A DNA stretch of 28,819 bases from Thoreauomyces humboldtii (GCA_027596035.1 JADGJA010000232.1:1-28819); one strand, 5' to 3'. Shown: positions 10,701-21,273, numbered from the stretch's first letter. Numbers and translations are program-made. Notes: generated by a model not told the origin, from the letters alone.

Positions 10701-13700
10701 GCCGGCCTCTATCGACGCGAGATATATGAGAACATTGCGTGTTCCGTGCCGGGGATGTTGACTCGAAGTCTGGAGGTCACCAACGAGAAAGATGTTTTTT
10801 CGGTTGTAGTTGGCTTAACAGAATCGATGAAGCAGATCCTAAGCGATGATATGGCCAAGCGTGATTCTGTCGCCAAGGGCTCTTTGGGAGGGCTTGGGCG
10901 GTCCCTCATCCCAATGGCCATCTCGCACACCGGCCTGCCGCTTCTCCCCGTTCGCCGGACGTGGATCGCTTGCGGAATGGCCCTGGACCGAATGGTACTT
11001 CTTGCTCAGGGAAATCGCAATGCGCACCGCGAGGACATTTGGGCGCTGGGTAGTGCCAGATTTCCGTCGCAGCAAGCTATCACGGAGGAGGTACTCCATG
11101 GTCCGCTGCGATCCGCTATAGAAGATGGGGTCAGGGGCGGCAAACACGTCTTTCCACGGGTCCTTCGGGAAGTTTACCGCTTCAAGCAGCATGTACATGT
11201 TGCGCCAGAGGACCTTTACACGCCAGACCACGCAGTGGACTTGCTCTGTTCAGCACTTATTGCGCAGCGACAAGAACATTGCGATGGATCGCCCGTGCCA
11301 GCCTTCGATGATCTCGCTGAAGGTTTCTTCTTCCCCTCGAGCGGGTCACAGGCAATGCAGCAGCTTATCCTTTTCTGCGGAGTCCGCTGGACGGAAGTGC
11401 CCTTCCTGACAAGCTTTTTCGAGCGAGTCGTAGCAAGCGTACGGACCCATGCCACCCATCAGCTAATTCGACAACACTTTTTACATACCTACAGTCTTTT
11501 CAACACTATCTTTGGACTGTATCCACGCGGTGGGACTGCTTGGTATGAGCTGCCTTTGATAGCCGAAGCCTGCTCAGTGATGTTTGAACACGCAATACGC
11601 GACCGTGTGGATAATATTGCAAACGCGTTGCGCCCCGCATGGACCGAAATGAGACTGCACATAGGCAAGATACGCACATGCGGAAAGCTGACATTGCCGC
11701 AACTCGGATTCTTTGTGGCCAATGTTGTTCCGTTGCGCGACCGACAGGCACTGATAATGCAGGACCGTCTTGACCTTACAAAGACCGAATGTCTTCAAGC
11801 CGACAAGATGGACACGGCCGAGCGCTCGGCGTTACTTCTTCGCGACCTTCTGGCGCTAGCGCCTAGCGCGATTCATCTGGTTTGGTCGAAGTTGCTTTCT
11901 TTCCGCGACGACATCTTTACTTCCTACCTAGAGAAATTGCAAAGCGATTTTTCAGGCGTTTTTGAACAGCTCGCATCTACGAAGATCGATGCCGGGGTCG
12001 TGACCTTCTCGATCTCGTCTACCCAGGCGTTGTCGCTCAACGCGTACGCGATGCATACCTACACTCGACAGGCCATGTCAGAAGCTATGAACCAGACTTT
12101 GCCCGCCGCAACTCGCTCTGAGGCCATCACGCGTTTTGTGCAGTCGCCGGCAGCTTCGCATCTGGACGTGATCGCGCTCTTGAAGAAACTGCAGGATATT
12201 ATTGCTCAGCGCGAAAGAAAACTCAAGGAGGCGCAGGAAGCCAAGAAAAATAAAGCGATGGAGGGTCTTACTACCGTCGCACCGAGCCAGACGGTATGTG
12301 CGAAGTTGCAGGGAACAACGTAGAAGAAAGCTCTACTGATCCTATCCAGGTACCTGCTCAGCCGGAGGAAATCGCGGTCTTTGACCCCCATGTGGATATC
12401 CTACTTGAAAGTGTTATTCTGCGTATCTTTGACACCGACGCAACGTGGTTCGTGCTCGCCTTTCTCCTCGACCCGGCAGTGATCGCTTCCGCACCTCAGC
12501 GCACCACAGCCACGATTCTCTCGAACCTCAAGCTTTGGGCTTCTGTTGACCGTACTGTGGATGTACTAAGAATTTTGCTGCAGCCGGGACGCCGATCTGC
12601 CATAACCTTTTTCCTGCACAAGCAGATTTTGCGTTTGCTTTTTGATTGCAGCGACAACAGTGCCCAAGCCCGCGAGCTTTTCCTCACCGAATGGCAGCAG
12701 AGGAACCGAGAGGGCAAGGAGATGGCGCAGGATGTCCGCCACGAGGTGGTCAGTTTGGCCATCGCGGGGCTTGACGAGCGCCGCGAAAGGCAGGAGCTTG
12801 CGTGGAGCATTATGGATGACCTCGTTTCAGAGACCGCAACGCGCGAGGTGGACACCACCACTCTCCTCCTACTGTTCAAACCCACTTGGCAGCCGTCGTG
12901 GCAACCTACGAACGCGAACGATGGCGATTGGAACAAGCGCTCCGTTGCCATCAGCATGCTCTTACGTGAGACTCAACCTCCTCGCCTTCCTACTGCTGGC
13001 GGCTTTCAATCACCACTGTCCTTCGGCCACTTTCACTCGCTGCTGTGCGCCGAGGCAACGGTCATTTTGCGCAACGGCATGCCTGAGATGTGCCAGCGTA
13101 TGGCGGCGCTTATGAGGCGACTAAGCGTTGTCAGTCAGAATCGGTTTGTACGCATCGTCGCACAGCTTCAGCAGTTCCTTTTCTCGAGTACGATGGAGGG
13201 CATGCCGGACGACGAATCTCTGGATGATCTTCATCGTCTGCTTATGGAGAACACCATCAACGCCGCGTCTTCATCGATGCTCTCGAACACCTCGATAAGC
13301 GCCATGAAGATCGCTGTCCTGGATGACACGAGCGAATGGTTGCTGACCGTAGTCCCATCCCTTTACGCTGGACTTAGCCTTCAAGTGCTGCTACGTGCCT
13401 TCACGACCCCGCCCGCAGGACAAGAAGGCCAATCTTGCTCTCAGCTCTGCGCCAAGTACCCCTATGCCATTCGGTTGAGGGATACTGTTGGAACCCTTCT
13501 GCAAGCCCTTCTCAACACCACACCCGCTCAAGCCGATTCTCGACTGCGCGTATCCAGAGCTTTAAAGGCCCTGATGAATCAAATTGCAATCACGAAGCTC
13601 CCGACTTTGGCGGGACTCTCCGAACCCGAGGAGCTCACAACGTGGGCTATCGAACTCGTCCAGGCGCCGTTTCGGGAGCTCCTCGATTTCCTGAGGCAGG

Positions 13701-13750
13701 ATTCCTTGCAGTATGCCGATTTGCTGCCGGGAGCATATAGTTCAACATAG
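7740..13750 (+). CDS. Giant helical-repeat (HEAT/ARM-like) protein of unknown function
   Basis: Two exons: 7740-12293 and 12350-13750, joined by a 56-bp intron (donor GTATGT, acceptor TCCAG) in exact phase, giving about 1,984 residues. The start is the first ATG (MASLDAASP); the frame opens further upstream only through non-ATG codons. The sequence is almost entirely amphipathic helix with repeated Leu/Ala-rich pairs and few low-complexity breaks, as expected of an alpha-solenoid. No signal peptide, membrane segment, nucleotide-binding motif or catalytic signature is visible. A short charged coiled segment precedes the intron (around RERKLKEAQEAKKNK). Large solenoids usually act as scaffolds or transport factors. 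It does not clearly match Not1, Tra1, Urb1, Ecm29 or a nucleoporin by eye, so it is left unnamed. Confidence 0.78.
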
Positions 13751-14678
13751 AAACCCCGTGTTCACTTCGATGAAAAGGATATTGATGCGACGGCCTGTGC
13801 AGCGAACATGAAAGAAAGGCCTTTGTCTAATTATCACGGCCTTTCGAAATCTTCACAACCCCGACCCCCGGCTCTTATCGCCACATCTTGCTCCCCTTCT
13901 GAATTATGCTTTCGTTGAAAAGCCCGTGGCACTCCTCATCGGAAAAATGGAAAGAGATGTTGGTCCCTCCCGCCTCTTCGGGCGGACGCTGGAGCGGCCT
14001 GCCGCTGATATTCATACAGTGATCTGATCTGGGAGAAGCAAAGAGCGTGCAGGGTTCCCATCGCCCGCTCCACTGGTATCTCCGAACGCCTCGATAGTCT
14101 CTGCGACGAGAGCAAGGAAGTCGAATAGGCTGGAAACGGATGTTCGTAAAGCACGGACAGAAGTTGCTTTTATGGTGCTGCGAAAAGGGTTGTAAGCTGA
14201 AGGGACGGAGTGGTTTTCCGCAAAAATAGTTGCAGGTGCGCGAAGAACGGGAACCGACTCACGCGATCAGTAGAGCATCTTCCACGGAAAATGATTTGAC
14301 GCAGTCTCCCGGCTTTACTTCAGGATCCACTGCCAAAACCTGATGCGCTATACTTGCCATATGTCTCGAAGGGAACGGAATCCGCAACGTCCTGCGATAG
14401 AGATTTAAGAGTTCAGCGTAATGTTCGAGGTGCAGGCATCAGGAACATCCAGCAACGCATACACGATGTGGGCTAGATTTGGAGCCATTGCTTTGGTCGC
14501 GAAGCGTGGTTTGTCGTTGGGCGAAGATCGCGTAGTTTGTCGTCGGCTCCTGCGCTTTGAATCCAGGACGGGTCCCCACCGTTCACCGGGACCTGTCGCT
14601 TCGGGGACGTCCCCGGGACGTGACGCTCGGGCGTGAACTGAAGTCGACTCACTTGCCCTGGTCTCAACCCTTGCCGTG

Positions 14679-14706
14679 CTCACAATCTCACAATCTCACA
14701 ATCTCT
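14679..14706. repeat. Short tandem repeat of an 8-bp unit
   Basis: The unit CACAATCT occurs three times in a row, followed by a decayed copy (CTCAAACT). It is too short to interpret functionally. Confidence 0.75.
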
Positions 14707-15056
14707 CAAACTCTGCTAAACTAAGGCATCTTCTGGCATGGCAGTAGGAACAAGAAGCGTACATGTTGGTACAGTGTCCTACAGATCTTCTGCTGGTCTC
14801 CCACTCGTTGTTGACGTCTCCTGCTGCAGTCAATCAGGCCCCGGAAAAGTCGAAAAAACGCTGTGGCTCACAGAAGCTGTTCTAGGCCTCGGAGGGACAA
14901 ACGGATGCCACCAGCACGATGGCAGGGTGTCATTTGCCTAGGGGAAGAGACGCGGAGCTACTATGGATGCCCACAGAACTTCCTGTCGTTGCCGGTACGA
15001 TGCTCAACAAAAGTCAAAAACCGCGGTGGCTCACTGGAGCTGTTCCCTCGCGAAGT

Positions 15057-15205
15057 CTTGGCGGTAGGAGCCTGCGTGTAACGACGCTGCTCCCTCTGGG
15101 GGCTTGATGGTAGGAGCCTGCGTCCTACGACGTCTGCCTTCGGGCTTGATAGCAGGGCTGGTCCCTTGCGAAGTCTTGACGGCAGGGCTGGTCCCTCGCA
15201 ACGTC
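15057..15205. repeat. Degenerate minisatellite
   Basis: Four related ~30-bp modules, each beginning CTTGRYRGYAGG, start at 15057, 15103, 15145 and 15175. The first two share GGTAGGAGCCTGCGT and end in ACGACG; the last two share GCAGGGCTGGTCCCT. CGCGAAGTCTTG/TGCGAAGTCTTG strings link the pairs. Spacing shrinks from 46 to 30 bp, so the array is irregular and old. Confidence 0.7.
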
Positions 15206-15480
15206 CCTATAGGGGTTCGCCCTTGTTTGGTCGTCAATAATAAGGCCGAGACCTCCTTCACCTTTCCCTGCTTCGGTCGGTACCGGTTGGCCGAGACTTA
15301 GCATCGAGTCCTCTGCTCAGGGGGAGGACCAAGGTGACTGGAGCATGGCTTGCTCGCTCCGCCGCTTTGGTTTTCCTCAGCAAAACGTTCGTTGCTGGCT
15401 GTACCGTACAACCACGGGCTGCTGTGGATCAGCACACTCTTACTCATATCGGCTATTGATCATACAGTAAGTAACTCATC

Positions 15481-15573
15481 GTCCAGCTCGCCCAACGCAG
15501 GACAATGCACAGTGCGCGTTTCGTTTGACTACTGTAATCAGATAACGCCTCCGATCCGATGACGCATGAAATC
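15481..15573 (+). repeat. Left arm of a 93-bp inverted repeat
   Basis: Its reverse complement matches 15826-15918 at 91 of 93 positions by eye. Similarity stops abruptly at both ends, and no target-site duplication is obvious. Confidence 0.92.
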
Positions 15574-15785
15574 CAACCTGGACCTATCGTCAGCGTGTAT
15601 CTGGCGAAGGGCACTGTCGAGTGTTCATCATGATTCAGTCTGTCCATACCGCTGCTCGCAAACTTGGCAGCCGATCTGCCTGCCACGAGATACGTTTATT
15701 GGATAGGAAAGAGCCAAGCGTCCCTACACGTCAAACTTCGATGCCATGACCATTCATCCGAACACGAATCCGAATGAGTCCAACC

Positions 15786-15812
15786 CGATCCGATCCGATC
15801 CGATCCGATCCG
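15786..15812. repeat. CGATC pentanucleotide microsatellite
   Basis: Five uninterrupted CGATC units lie in the spacer between the inverted-repeat arms. The arms themselves contain a CCGATCCGAT string (or its complement), so the tract may have expanded from arm-like sequence. Confidence 0.92.
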
Positions 15813-15825
15813 CTTACCAGAGTCC

Positions 15826-15918
15826 GATTTTATGCGTCATCGGATCGGAGGCGTTATCTGATTACAGTAGTCAAACGAAACGCGCACTGTGCATTGTCCT
15901 GCGTTGGGCGATCTGGAC
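15826..15918 (-). repeat. Right arm of the 93-bp inverted repeat, next to the PIF1 stop codon
   Basis: This is the inverted partner of 15481-15573, separated from it by 252 bp. It begins 12 bp downstream of the PIF1 stop codon (15930-15932) on the minus strand, so PIF1 transcripts that extend about 450 nt past the stop would carry both arms. Confidence 0.92.
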
Positions 15919-15929
15919 GTTGGGCGAGG

Positions 15930-18404
15930 CTATCTAAATCCCACGCTCTGCAGCCTGGTGTTGAACGCGACGACGCGAGGATCCACCATCACCTTTGCGC
16001 GAGTGTAATTCAGGACCTGCAGCGTTTGAACAGAGAAAATGGTCAGCGCTGACTGGCTGTTTGCAAGGTATTTGGGATCGAGTGGTTCTCGCTTACCTGT
16101 AGGCCTTCCAAGCAAGTGGCTCGAGAGAGCGCGACGTAAGCCTGTCCGTTCTCGAACACCCTCCCTAGATCCACTTTGACGCGTTCCAACGTCTGTCCTT
16201 GTGACTTGTGGATGGACATCGAGTACGCCAGGATGAGGGGGATCTGTTTTGAGGTTTGAAACGTAAGATAAGGACATCACTGGGGTACAGCAGCGCCTTG
16301 ATTTTTTTTTTCAGACGAGCTTGTCCAATGTCATTGCAGAGTTCCCTCACCTGAGTCCTGCTCGCGATCACACCGATTCCCGGCAACTCGACTGTCCAGG
16401 TCTCCCTGACGACCTCCATGAGTCTGGAGGACCCCGCCGTGTGAAACTCGACGATCGGGAACCCGGTCTCGTCCGAGAATGCCATCACGATGCCGAGACT
16501 GCCGTTGACGAGCGTGGGGTCCAGGTTCCGGATCAGCATGACCTGAGCGCCCACCTTAAGCTCCAGGAACGGAGGCGCCATGCAGTCCTTGAGCTTGTTG
16601 CGGTCGTTGTCCGATTTCCCAACGTCGGTCGACTGGAACTTTTTCACCGTCGACGATAGGCTGTTCAGACGTTGGCTGTTTGCAGCATCGACTTGCGTGC
16701 GCACGGCGTAGCTGGGAAAGGAGAAGGGAAGGAGGAAAATGGGCCGGATACGTTAGCTTGTCCGAATGCTTCGATGTTTCTCGACTAATTAAATATCTCA
16801 CAGTTGCGTGGGTTCCAGACCATCACCGAAGTCGAGATCCCTCGAGAGTCCAGTGAGGATCCTTTCGGACTCTGGCGAAACGATGCCAACACGCATCTCG
16901 TTAAGCAAAGTGATGAACCGGGGATCCTTTTGTCGAAACACGTGAGTCAGCTGCAGGGACGTCGAGTCAAGGATTGCCGTTAGCAAGTTAAATTGACATC
17001 GAATACACGCGTTCCGATCAGATATACCTGGATAGTTCTCTTCATGGTGACAGACCACGTCTCTGCTTCAAAGGCAAATCTGGATTGCTTCATCACTGAC
17101 ATTGTTCAGTATCCCGAATTTGAGAGCAGCCGCCTCAGAATCATATCGTAGCTGGCCGTGTTCTCACCTGGTGGCAGCTGCATGAAATCCCCGCATGCGA
17201 TGACCTGGATCCCGCCGAACGGTTTCGTGTTATGCCGGACCGTTTGGCCCAGCAGATTTAGTTTGTCGAAAAAGTCCCCTTCCACCATGGAAATCTCGTC
17301 GATGATCAGAACTTTCGTAGTTTGCCACCTTTCGCGGGTGGTGATGTTCCTCATTGCGATCTTGGCAAGATGCTCGACGGGGCCTGAGGAAATCACGAAA
17401 GAGATGAGACGCGTCTCTTTCGAGTTTTGCGTAGGAATGGCCGCATTGTTACCTTTCGCAAGCCCGCATCCTGCAAACGCATGCAACGTGGTACCGCCGA
17501 TGTTGCACGCCGCGATCCCCGTGGAAGCCGTCGTGGCGATCACGCCAGGCTCGTTGTATTTCGCGTACAGCCTCCTGATCAGTTCGCGGAGCAAGACACT
17601 CTTCCCCGTCCCAGCACTTCCGGTGAAAAACAGGTTTTCCCTCTTGTCCACCACGAAGCGAGCCACCGCTTCCTGTTCTGCAGAGAGCAGCATGACCTCC
17701 TCGGGGACGATGGTCGATACGGGTCGTTGCAAGGAGCCCGGGACGTAGGGTTGTCCAGGCAAGCTGAGATGTTCCTTGTGCGTCGGTTTGACGTACTTTT
17801 CCCTGGCCTTCCCCCATCCAGCCTCGGACTTTCCGAAAAGACCGAGGAGGTATTGCTCGTTGGGTGCCTTCTTTGCTTCCCTCAGGACTCTCGGTGGTGG
17901 TGGCTTCTGGTCCGGCGTGGGCGGCGGTTGAGCGGCAGGTGGGGAGGTGATGGACGACTGCGAGAAGCCTCCGTACCCACCGTAATCTGGTGGCGTGGAC
18001 TGAAAGCTCCTCGCAGAGTCACTCCCGCCGTAGGTGGGTACTTCCCCGGTCAGGTCCACCACCCTCGATGTGGATGCCTGACTCCTGTAGGGTGGGGCAG
18101 ACGATCGGGAGTAAGAGGAGGAACGAGACTTTGGGACGGCAGGAGGTTCCGCGCGCATGGTATAGGGGAGGACCCGAGCCTTTGGCTTCTCGGCGGCGGT
18201 TCGAGCTGGTCCTGGACCGGCGGTTGTCGCGACCTGAGCGGTGACGGTCGTAGTGATGGTGGTGGTAGTGGGAACGGCAGGCTTTGCAAGTGGCTTTTTG
18301 AAGGCAGCCCACGGGTCCCTCTTTCCCTTTGTCGGTGCTGCTGCTGGTTGTGCGGTCGAGGCCCTCAGCAGAGCCTTGAAGTCGTAGTCCCTCGGATTGG
18401 GCAT
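15930..18404 (-). CDS. PIF1: Pif1-family 5'-to-3' DNA helicase
   Basis: Seven exons read on the minus strand: 18404-17453, 17383-17168, 17095-17028, 16950-16802, 16711-16351, 16243-16097, 16016-15930 (659 residues). Every junction restores the Pif1 family sequence, for example [43 protein letters not shown] and [22 protein letters not shown]. Motifs: Walker A GSAGTGKS (residues 262-269), Walker [16 protein letters not shown], and the C-terminal [10 protein letters not shown] and QAYVALSRA. The first ~235 residues are Ser/Pro-rich and poorly conserved. Pif1 helicases unwind G-quadruplexes and act at telomeres, replication forks and mitochondrial DNA; no clear mitochondrial presequence is seen at the chosen ATG. 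A preceding in-frame stretch opens upstream without ATG. Confidence 0.95.
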
Positions 18405-18850
18405 TTGGGGGGAGACCAGCCAATAAGGGAAGAGACTATGCGTTGAGGAGCAACAAGCAGGAAGGAGAGACCGAAGATTAGACACAAGAGAATATGAAAC
18501 AGGACTGAAGAATCAGACGTCGCAAACGAATAAAATCTCCAAGAGAGCAGAAGTTGATTATGTGTGAAAATGTGTGTGTGTGCGTGTGTGTGTGTGTGCG
18601 AGAGAGCGAGAGAGAACAGAAAGGGGGAAGCGCGGAGACGTACGGTAACGACGAGTCCGACCGTTCGGACAAGGAAAGTCGGTCGCTTCGGACTCTATCG
18701 CTTGAAGCCACGCATGTTGCCTGTTCGGAAAGTTGGTCTCTCGTTGGGTAAAGTCCAGGATCATGCGGATGCGGAAGCGCTGGACGAAGCTGTCCAAAGC
18801 AAAGCGACGAAAGGAGTACTGTGCGCCGAGTAGAATGTCGCACTGTATGA
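18405..18850. other. Spacer between PIF1 and the ELMO gene, with microsatellite
   Basis: This 446-bp region is the promoter of PIF1 and the 3' flank of the ELMO gene, both on the minus strand. It contains the TG/GA tract at 18571-18616. Open frames crossing it on either strand are composition artefacts that also run through ELMO exons and introns. Confidence 0.6.
18571..18616. repeat. Compound TG/GA microsatellite
   Basis: A TG dinucleotide run, broken twice by CG, passes directly into a GA-rich run (GAGAGAGCGAGAGAGA). It lies about 170-210 bp upstream of the PIF1 ATG. Alternating purine-pyrimidine DNA of this type can adopt Z-form; a promoter effect is speculative. Confidence 0.92.
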
Positions 18851-20313
18851 TCAACGATCCTTTCTTTTCTTTTTGAACAAGGGGGAAGCCGGATTCAACA
18901 CAGGTACCCCCTTTCCAAGAGCAAGGTCGTCCTCGAATCCTTCGCAATAACGCTTGAAAACGTCCCCAAAGTCCATGACCGTCGTCGAGTCCGGCTCCCT
19001 CTCCCAGTGCTGCGCGAACCCGTCCGCTATGTAGACGTAGACCTCCTTGAAGACGGTCCGAGTGGCTCCCAGCGTGTGGAACGTGTATTGGAGGCGACGT
19101 GTCCGTGCGAGTTCGAGAGCGTACGCTGCGACGTTGATGCCCACCACCGCGTGCGAGAACCTTTGCCGTGCGCGTTCCGATGGGGTCAGAAACGGCGAGC
19201 GTAAAGCCAAGCGGAAGGCGACAAAGGGTGGGACCTACCACTTTGTTGGATGCCGCGATATCTGCAACCCTTCCTTGAGAGATTCTGGATGATGCCGGGC
19301 ATGGTGAACCAGGCAGTCGAGCCCAAGAAGACCTAGCCCGCGAAAGTCGGTCGCGGGATCGTTCCCTTGGAAGCCAATCGTCTGCCATTGAGATGATGTG
19401 CGGCCAGTCAATGCCTCGCGCGGGGAAGCGAGGTCCCACAACTGGAAGGGGGGCGACGAGACGATCAACACGACACGCATCGAAACATCGGAACCGGAGA
19501 CTGCTTTTCTGATACCTCGAGCAGCAACTTTTCGTGTGCAGGATCGTTGGAATCATACGGCGTCTTGGCGCGTGCACCGAGCTGCGGAACACAACAGCGG
19601 GTTGGCCCAAAGGTCACTGTCCCTTGCAAAAAGACCATTGCTTCCACCATGGGCTCACTTTATGAATCAGAGCCCAGCTCGATGATATCTTGACGAGGCA
19701 CTGATGAAGGAGGACCGCATGAGGACTATCCATGGGGAGCGAGCCACATGAGTTCATCGGCAGTGAGGCAGTTGGGAGCATCCATCCACACGCACGTTTT
19801 CACGCTCCCCCCCATGGGAAATAGCTTGACGCGGAGGATGGCAGCAAAAGCCGCCTCCATGGATTCATCGTTCCCTGTCTCGATCCACTTGCGCTCCACC
19901 ATGAGTTTCGTTGAAAAGTGGAGACACTGGTCGACGCGGGTGGCGAGATCGGGGTTGACGCGGGAAGACGTAGGTTTGACCAACGAGCTCGAATCTTGGT
20001 CCCCTGTTCCGGGCATTATCTCCAGAGCCGTTCGAGGAGTGTCGGGGTTGGTAAGGACGCGGTCGCAAAGACGCAACATTTCCGTGGTTCCCGTCATGAG
20101 CCGAATGCACATTTTAAAGGCCTTCCAGAGCCAGACCAGAGAATCCAGCACTGGGAGGTAAGACACGACTTTGACCAAGGTTCCCGGATGAGCGCGATTC
20201 TTGCTCTTGCCCCGAACCATACTGCCTGCGGATACGGTCGGCGTGTCCATGGTAAAAGGATCAAGAATGTCGGGGCGGTGATGGAAGTGAGGAAGTCCAC
20301 AAACGAAGGCCAT
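18851..20313 (-). CDS. ELMO-domain protein (ELMOD-like)
   Basis: Proposed minus-strand exons: 20313-19796, 19725-19659, 19581-19516, 19441-19239, 19160-18851 (387 residues). The ELMO core is unmistakable: YDSNDPAHEKLLLELWDL, then WQTIGFQGNDPATDFRGLGLLGLDCL, then SHAVVGINVAAYALEL after the last intron. The N-terminal helices (LVWLWKAFKMCIRL) match the region before the ELMO core in ELMOD proteins, which act as GTPase-activating proteins for Arl/Arf GTPases; the Arg in DFRG is the expected GAP residue. The C-terminus is basic (KKKRKDR). The first intron is uncertain: a 70-bp GTGCGT...ATAG intron is used here, but donors at 19803 or 19830 with the acceptor at 19701 also keep frame, and the last aligns best with animal ELMOD proteins. 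The later three introns are secure. Confidence 0.88.
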
Positions 20314-21273
20314 GACGACGCCTACGTGTGTCCGATCGACCTGGACGGACGGGTGGGGGAAGAAAGAAGAAGGAAAGGGGGGGCACTCCTCTCTCTGTCT
20401 CTCTCTCTCTCTCTCTCTCCCTTGTCACTCTCTGTAATGTAAAACTCTTCTGGCCTTTGCCATTCTTCTCCCTTGACCTTCCCGACCTTTCAGTTTGGCT
20501 CTTTCGTTTCCTTGTTGATCTACCCCGTGGGAAAGAGCTTTACCCTCCCGTTCGCCAATCGCCATATCCCTCTGCTAGGGACTCACCCAGACGCCGGTCG
20601 TCACTCTCGTTCCCACGCACTGTTCATATCAACGAGCAGGAAACCCCTCAAACGTATCGCTTCCCACGTCGCAGGACGGCTGCTTCGAGCCTTCCGTCTC
20701 TTTCTTTCTCTGTAAAACTCTCCTCAAGCCATCATTCATCGTGGATTCCCGCCTTCGACTCAGACGCAAAGCAACTCAACGTCGTCCTCGGCCTCTTCTC
20801 CAGTCACCTTGACGACGTCCTTCAGAGACCGTTGGCCACCTCCTTCATTTACCGCCCCTTCTTTGTCTGGTCAAGGAGGCGCATGCATCTCTTCGCCCGG
20901 TCTCTTCGCAAACTACCAAGTGAGTCCGGTTCTTACAATCATTCTCAGCCTGAGCAATGCAACCGACTGGTTTCCTTTACAGTCTCAGCGGGACATCCCA
21001 ACTTTCGTCCCTGCCCAGCTACATTTCCCACATACGCCCTCCTGGCGGCCATCGGGTACTCCCAGTCTGCTATTGCCACCCCCACCCAATCCCATCGGTC
21101 TTGCTAGACCACTTTCGTCGATACTCCCACCGACATCCCCACGGACACCGCCTCCGCAACTACCACTGCAACGGCCGTCACCTCACGACGAAGCGGTACT
21201 CACGACTGCCCCTCCTTTGACCCCTGGTTCAAGCAGTTCTGTTGTTCCCTCACCCACCGCTCCTGTCGACCCG
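20314..21273. other. Divergent promoter region and 5' leader of the SUMO ligase gene
   Basis: Between the minus-strand ELMO gene and the plus-strand SP-RING gene lies about 960 bp. It holds the CT microsatellite, long pyrimidine-rich stretches and a convincing 63-bp intron (20920-20982, GTGAGT...TTTACAG). After that intron a Pro/Ser-rich frame runs without stops into the ligase coding frame but contains no ATG before 21274. It is therefore either a spliced 5' leader or an N-terminal extension started elsewhere. Confidence 0.55.
20388..20421. repeat. CT microsatellite
   Basis: A CT dinucleotide run with one CTGT interruption lies about 75 bp upstream of the ELMO ATG (as GA on its coding strand) and in the far promoter of the plus-strand ligase gene. 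Polypyrimidine tracts are frequent in fungal core promoters. Confidence 0.9.

Larger units (their letters stand above)
13751..15480. other. Long gene-poor region with degenerate repeats
   Basis: About 1.7 kb follows the giant solenoid gene without a supported coding sequence on either strand. Short open frames lack splice signals and family similarity. It holds a short 8-bp tandem repeat near 14680, a weak pair of ~37-bp direct repeats (14846-14882 and 15009-15045), and the minisatellite at 15057-15205. It may be the remains of old mobile or repetitive DNA, but no transposase, reverse transcriptase or LTR was recognised. Confidence 0.55.

Noticed and set aside
15057..15205. CRISPR-like array
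   Set aside because: The modules are diverged, of unequal spacing and have no unique spacers; the genome is also eukaryotic.
13751..15480. tRNA, rRNA or other RNA gene in the gene-poor region
   Set aside because: No TPsiC-like GGTTCGAATCC box, cloverleaf arms or rRNA-like sequence could be recognised by eye.
15481..15918. Inverted repeat as a classical DNA transposon
   Set aside because: There is no transposase, no obvious target-site duplication and no conserved terminal motif. It is reported as an inverted repeat only.
17158..18446. Two long plus-strand open frames opposite PIF1
   Set aside because: They are antisense to well-supported helicase exons and show no independent family similarity.
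18558..19610. 350-codon open frame on the minus strand
   Set aside because: It runs through ELMO exons and introns in a different frame and into the TG/GA microsatellite. The ELMO domain is read in spliced frames that match the family, so this is a shadow.
20328..21107. 259-codon open frame on the plus strand starting near the CT tract
   Set aside because: It lacks an ATG start, crosses the microsatellite and is open because the DNA is pyrimidine-rich. The downstream domain uses another frame.
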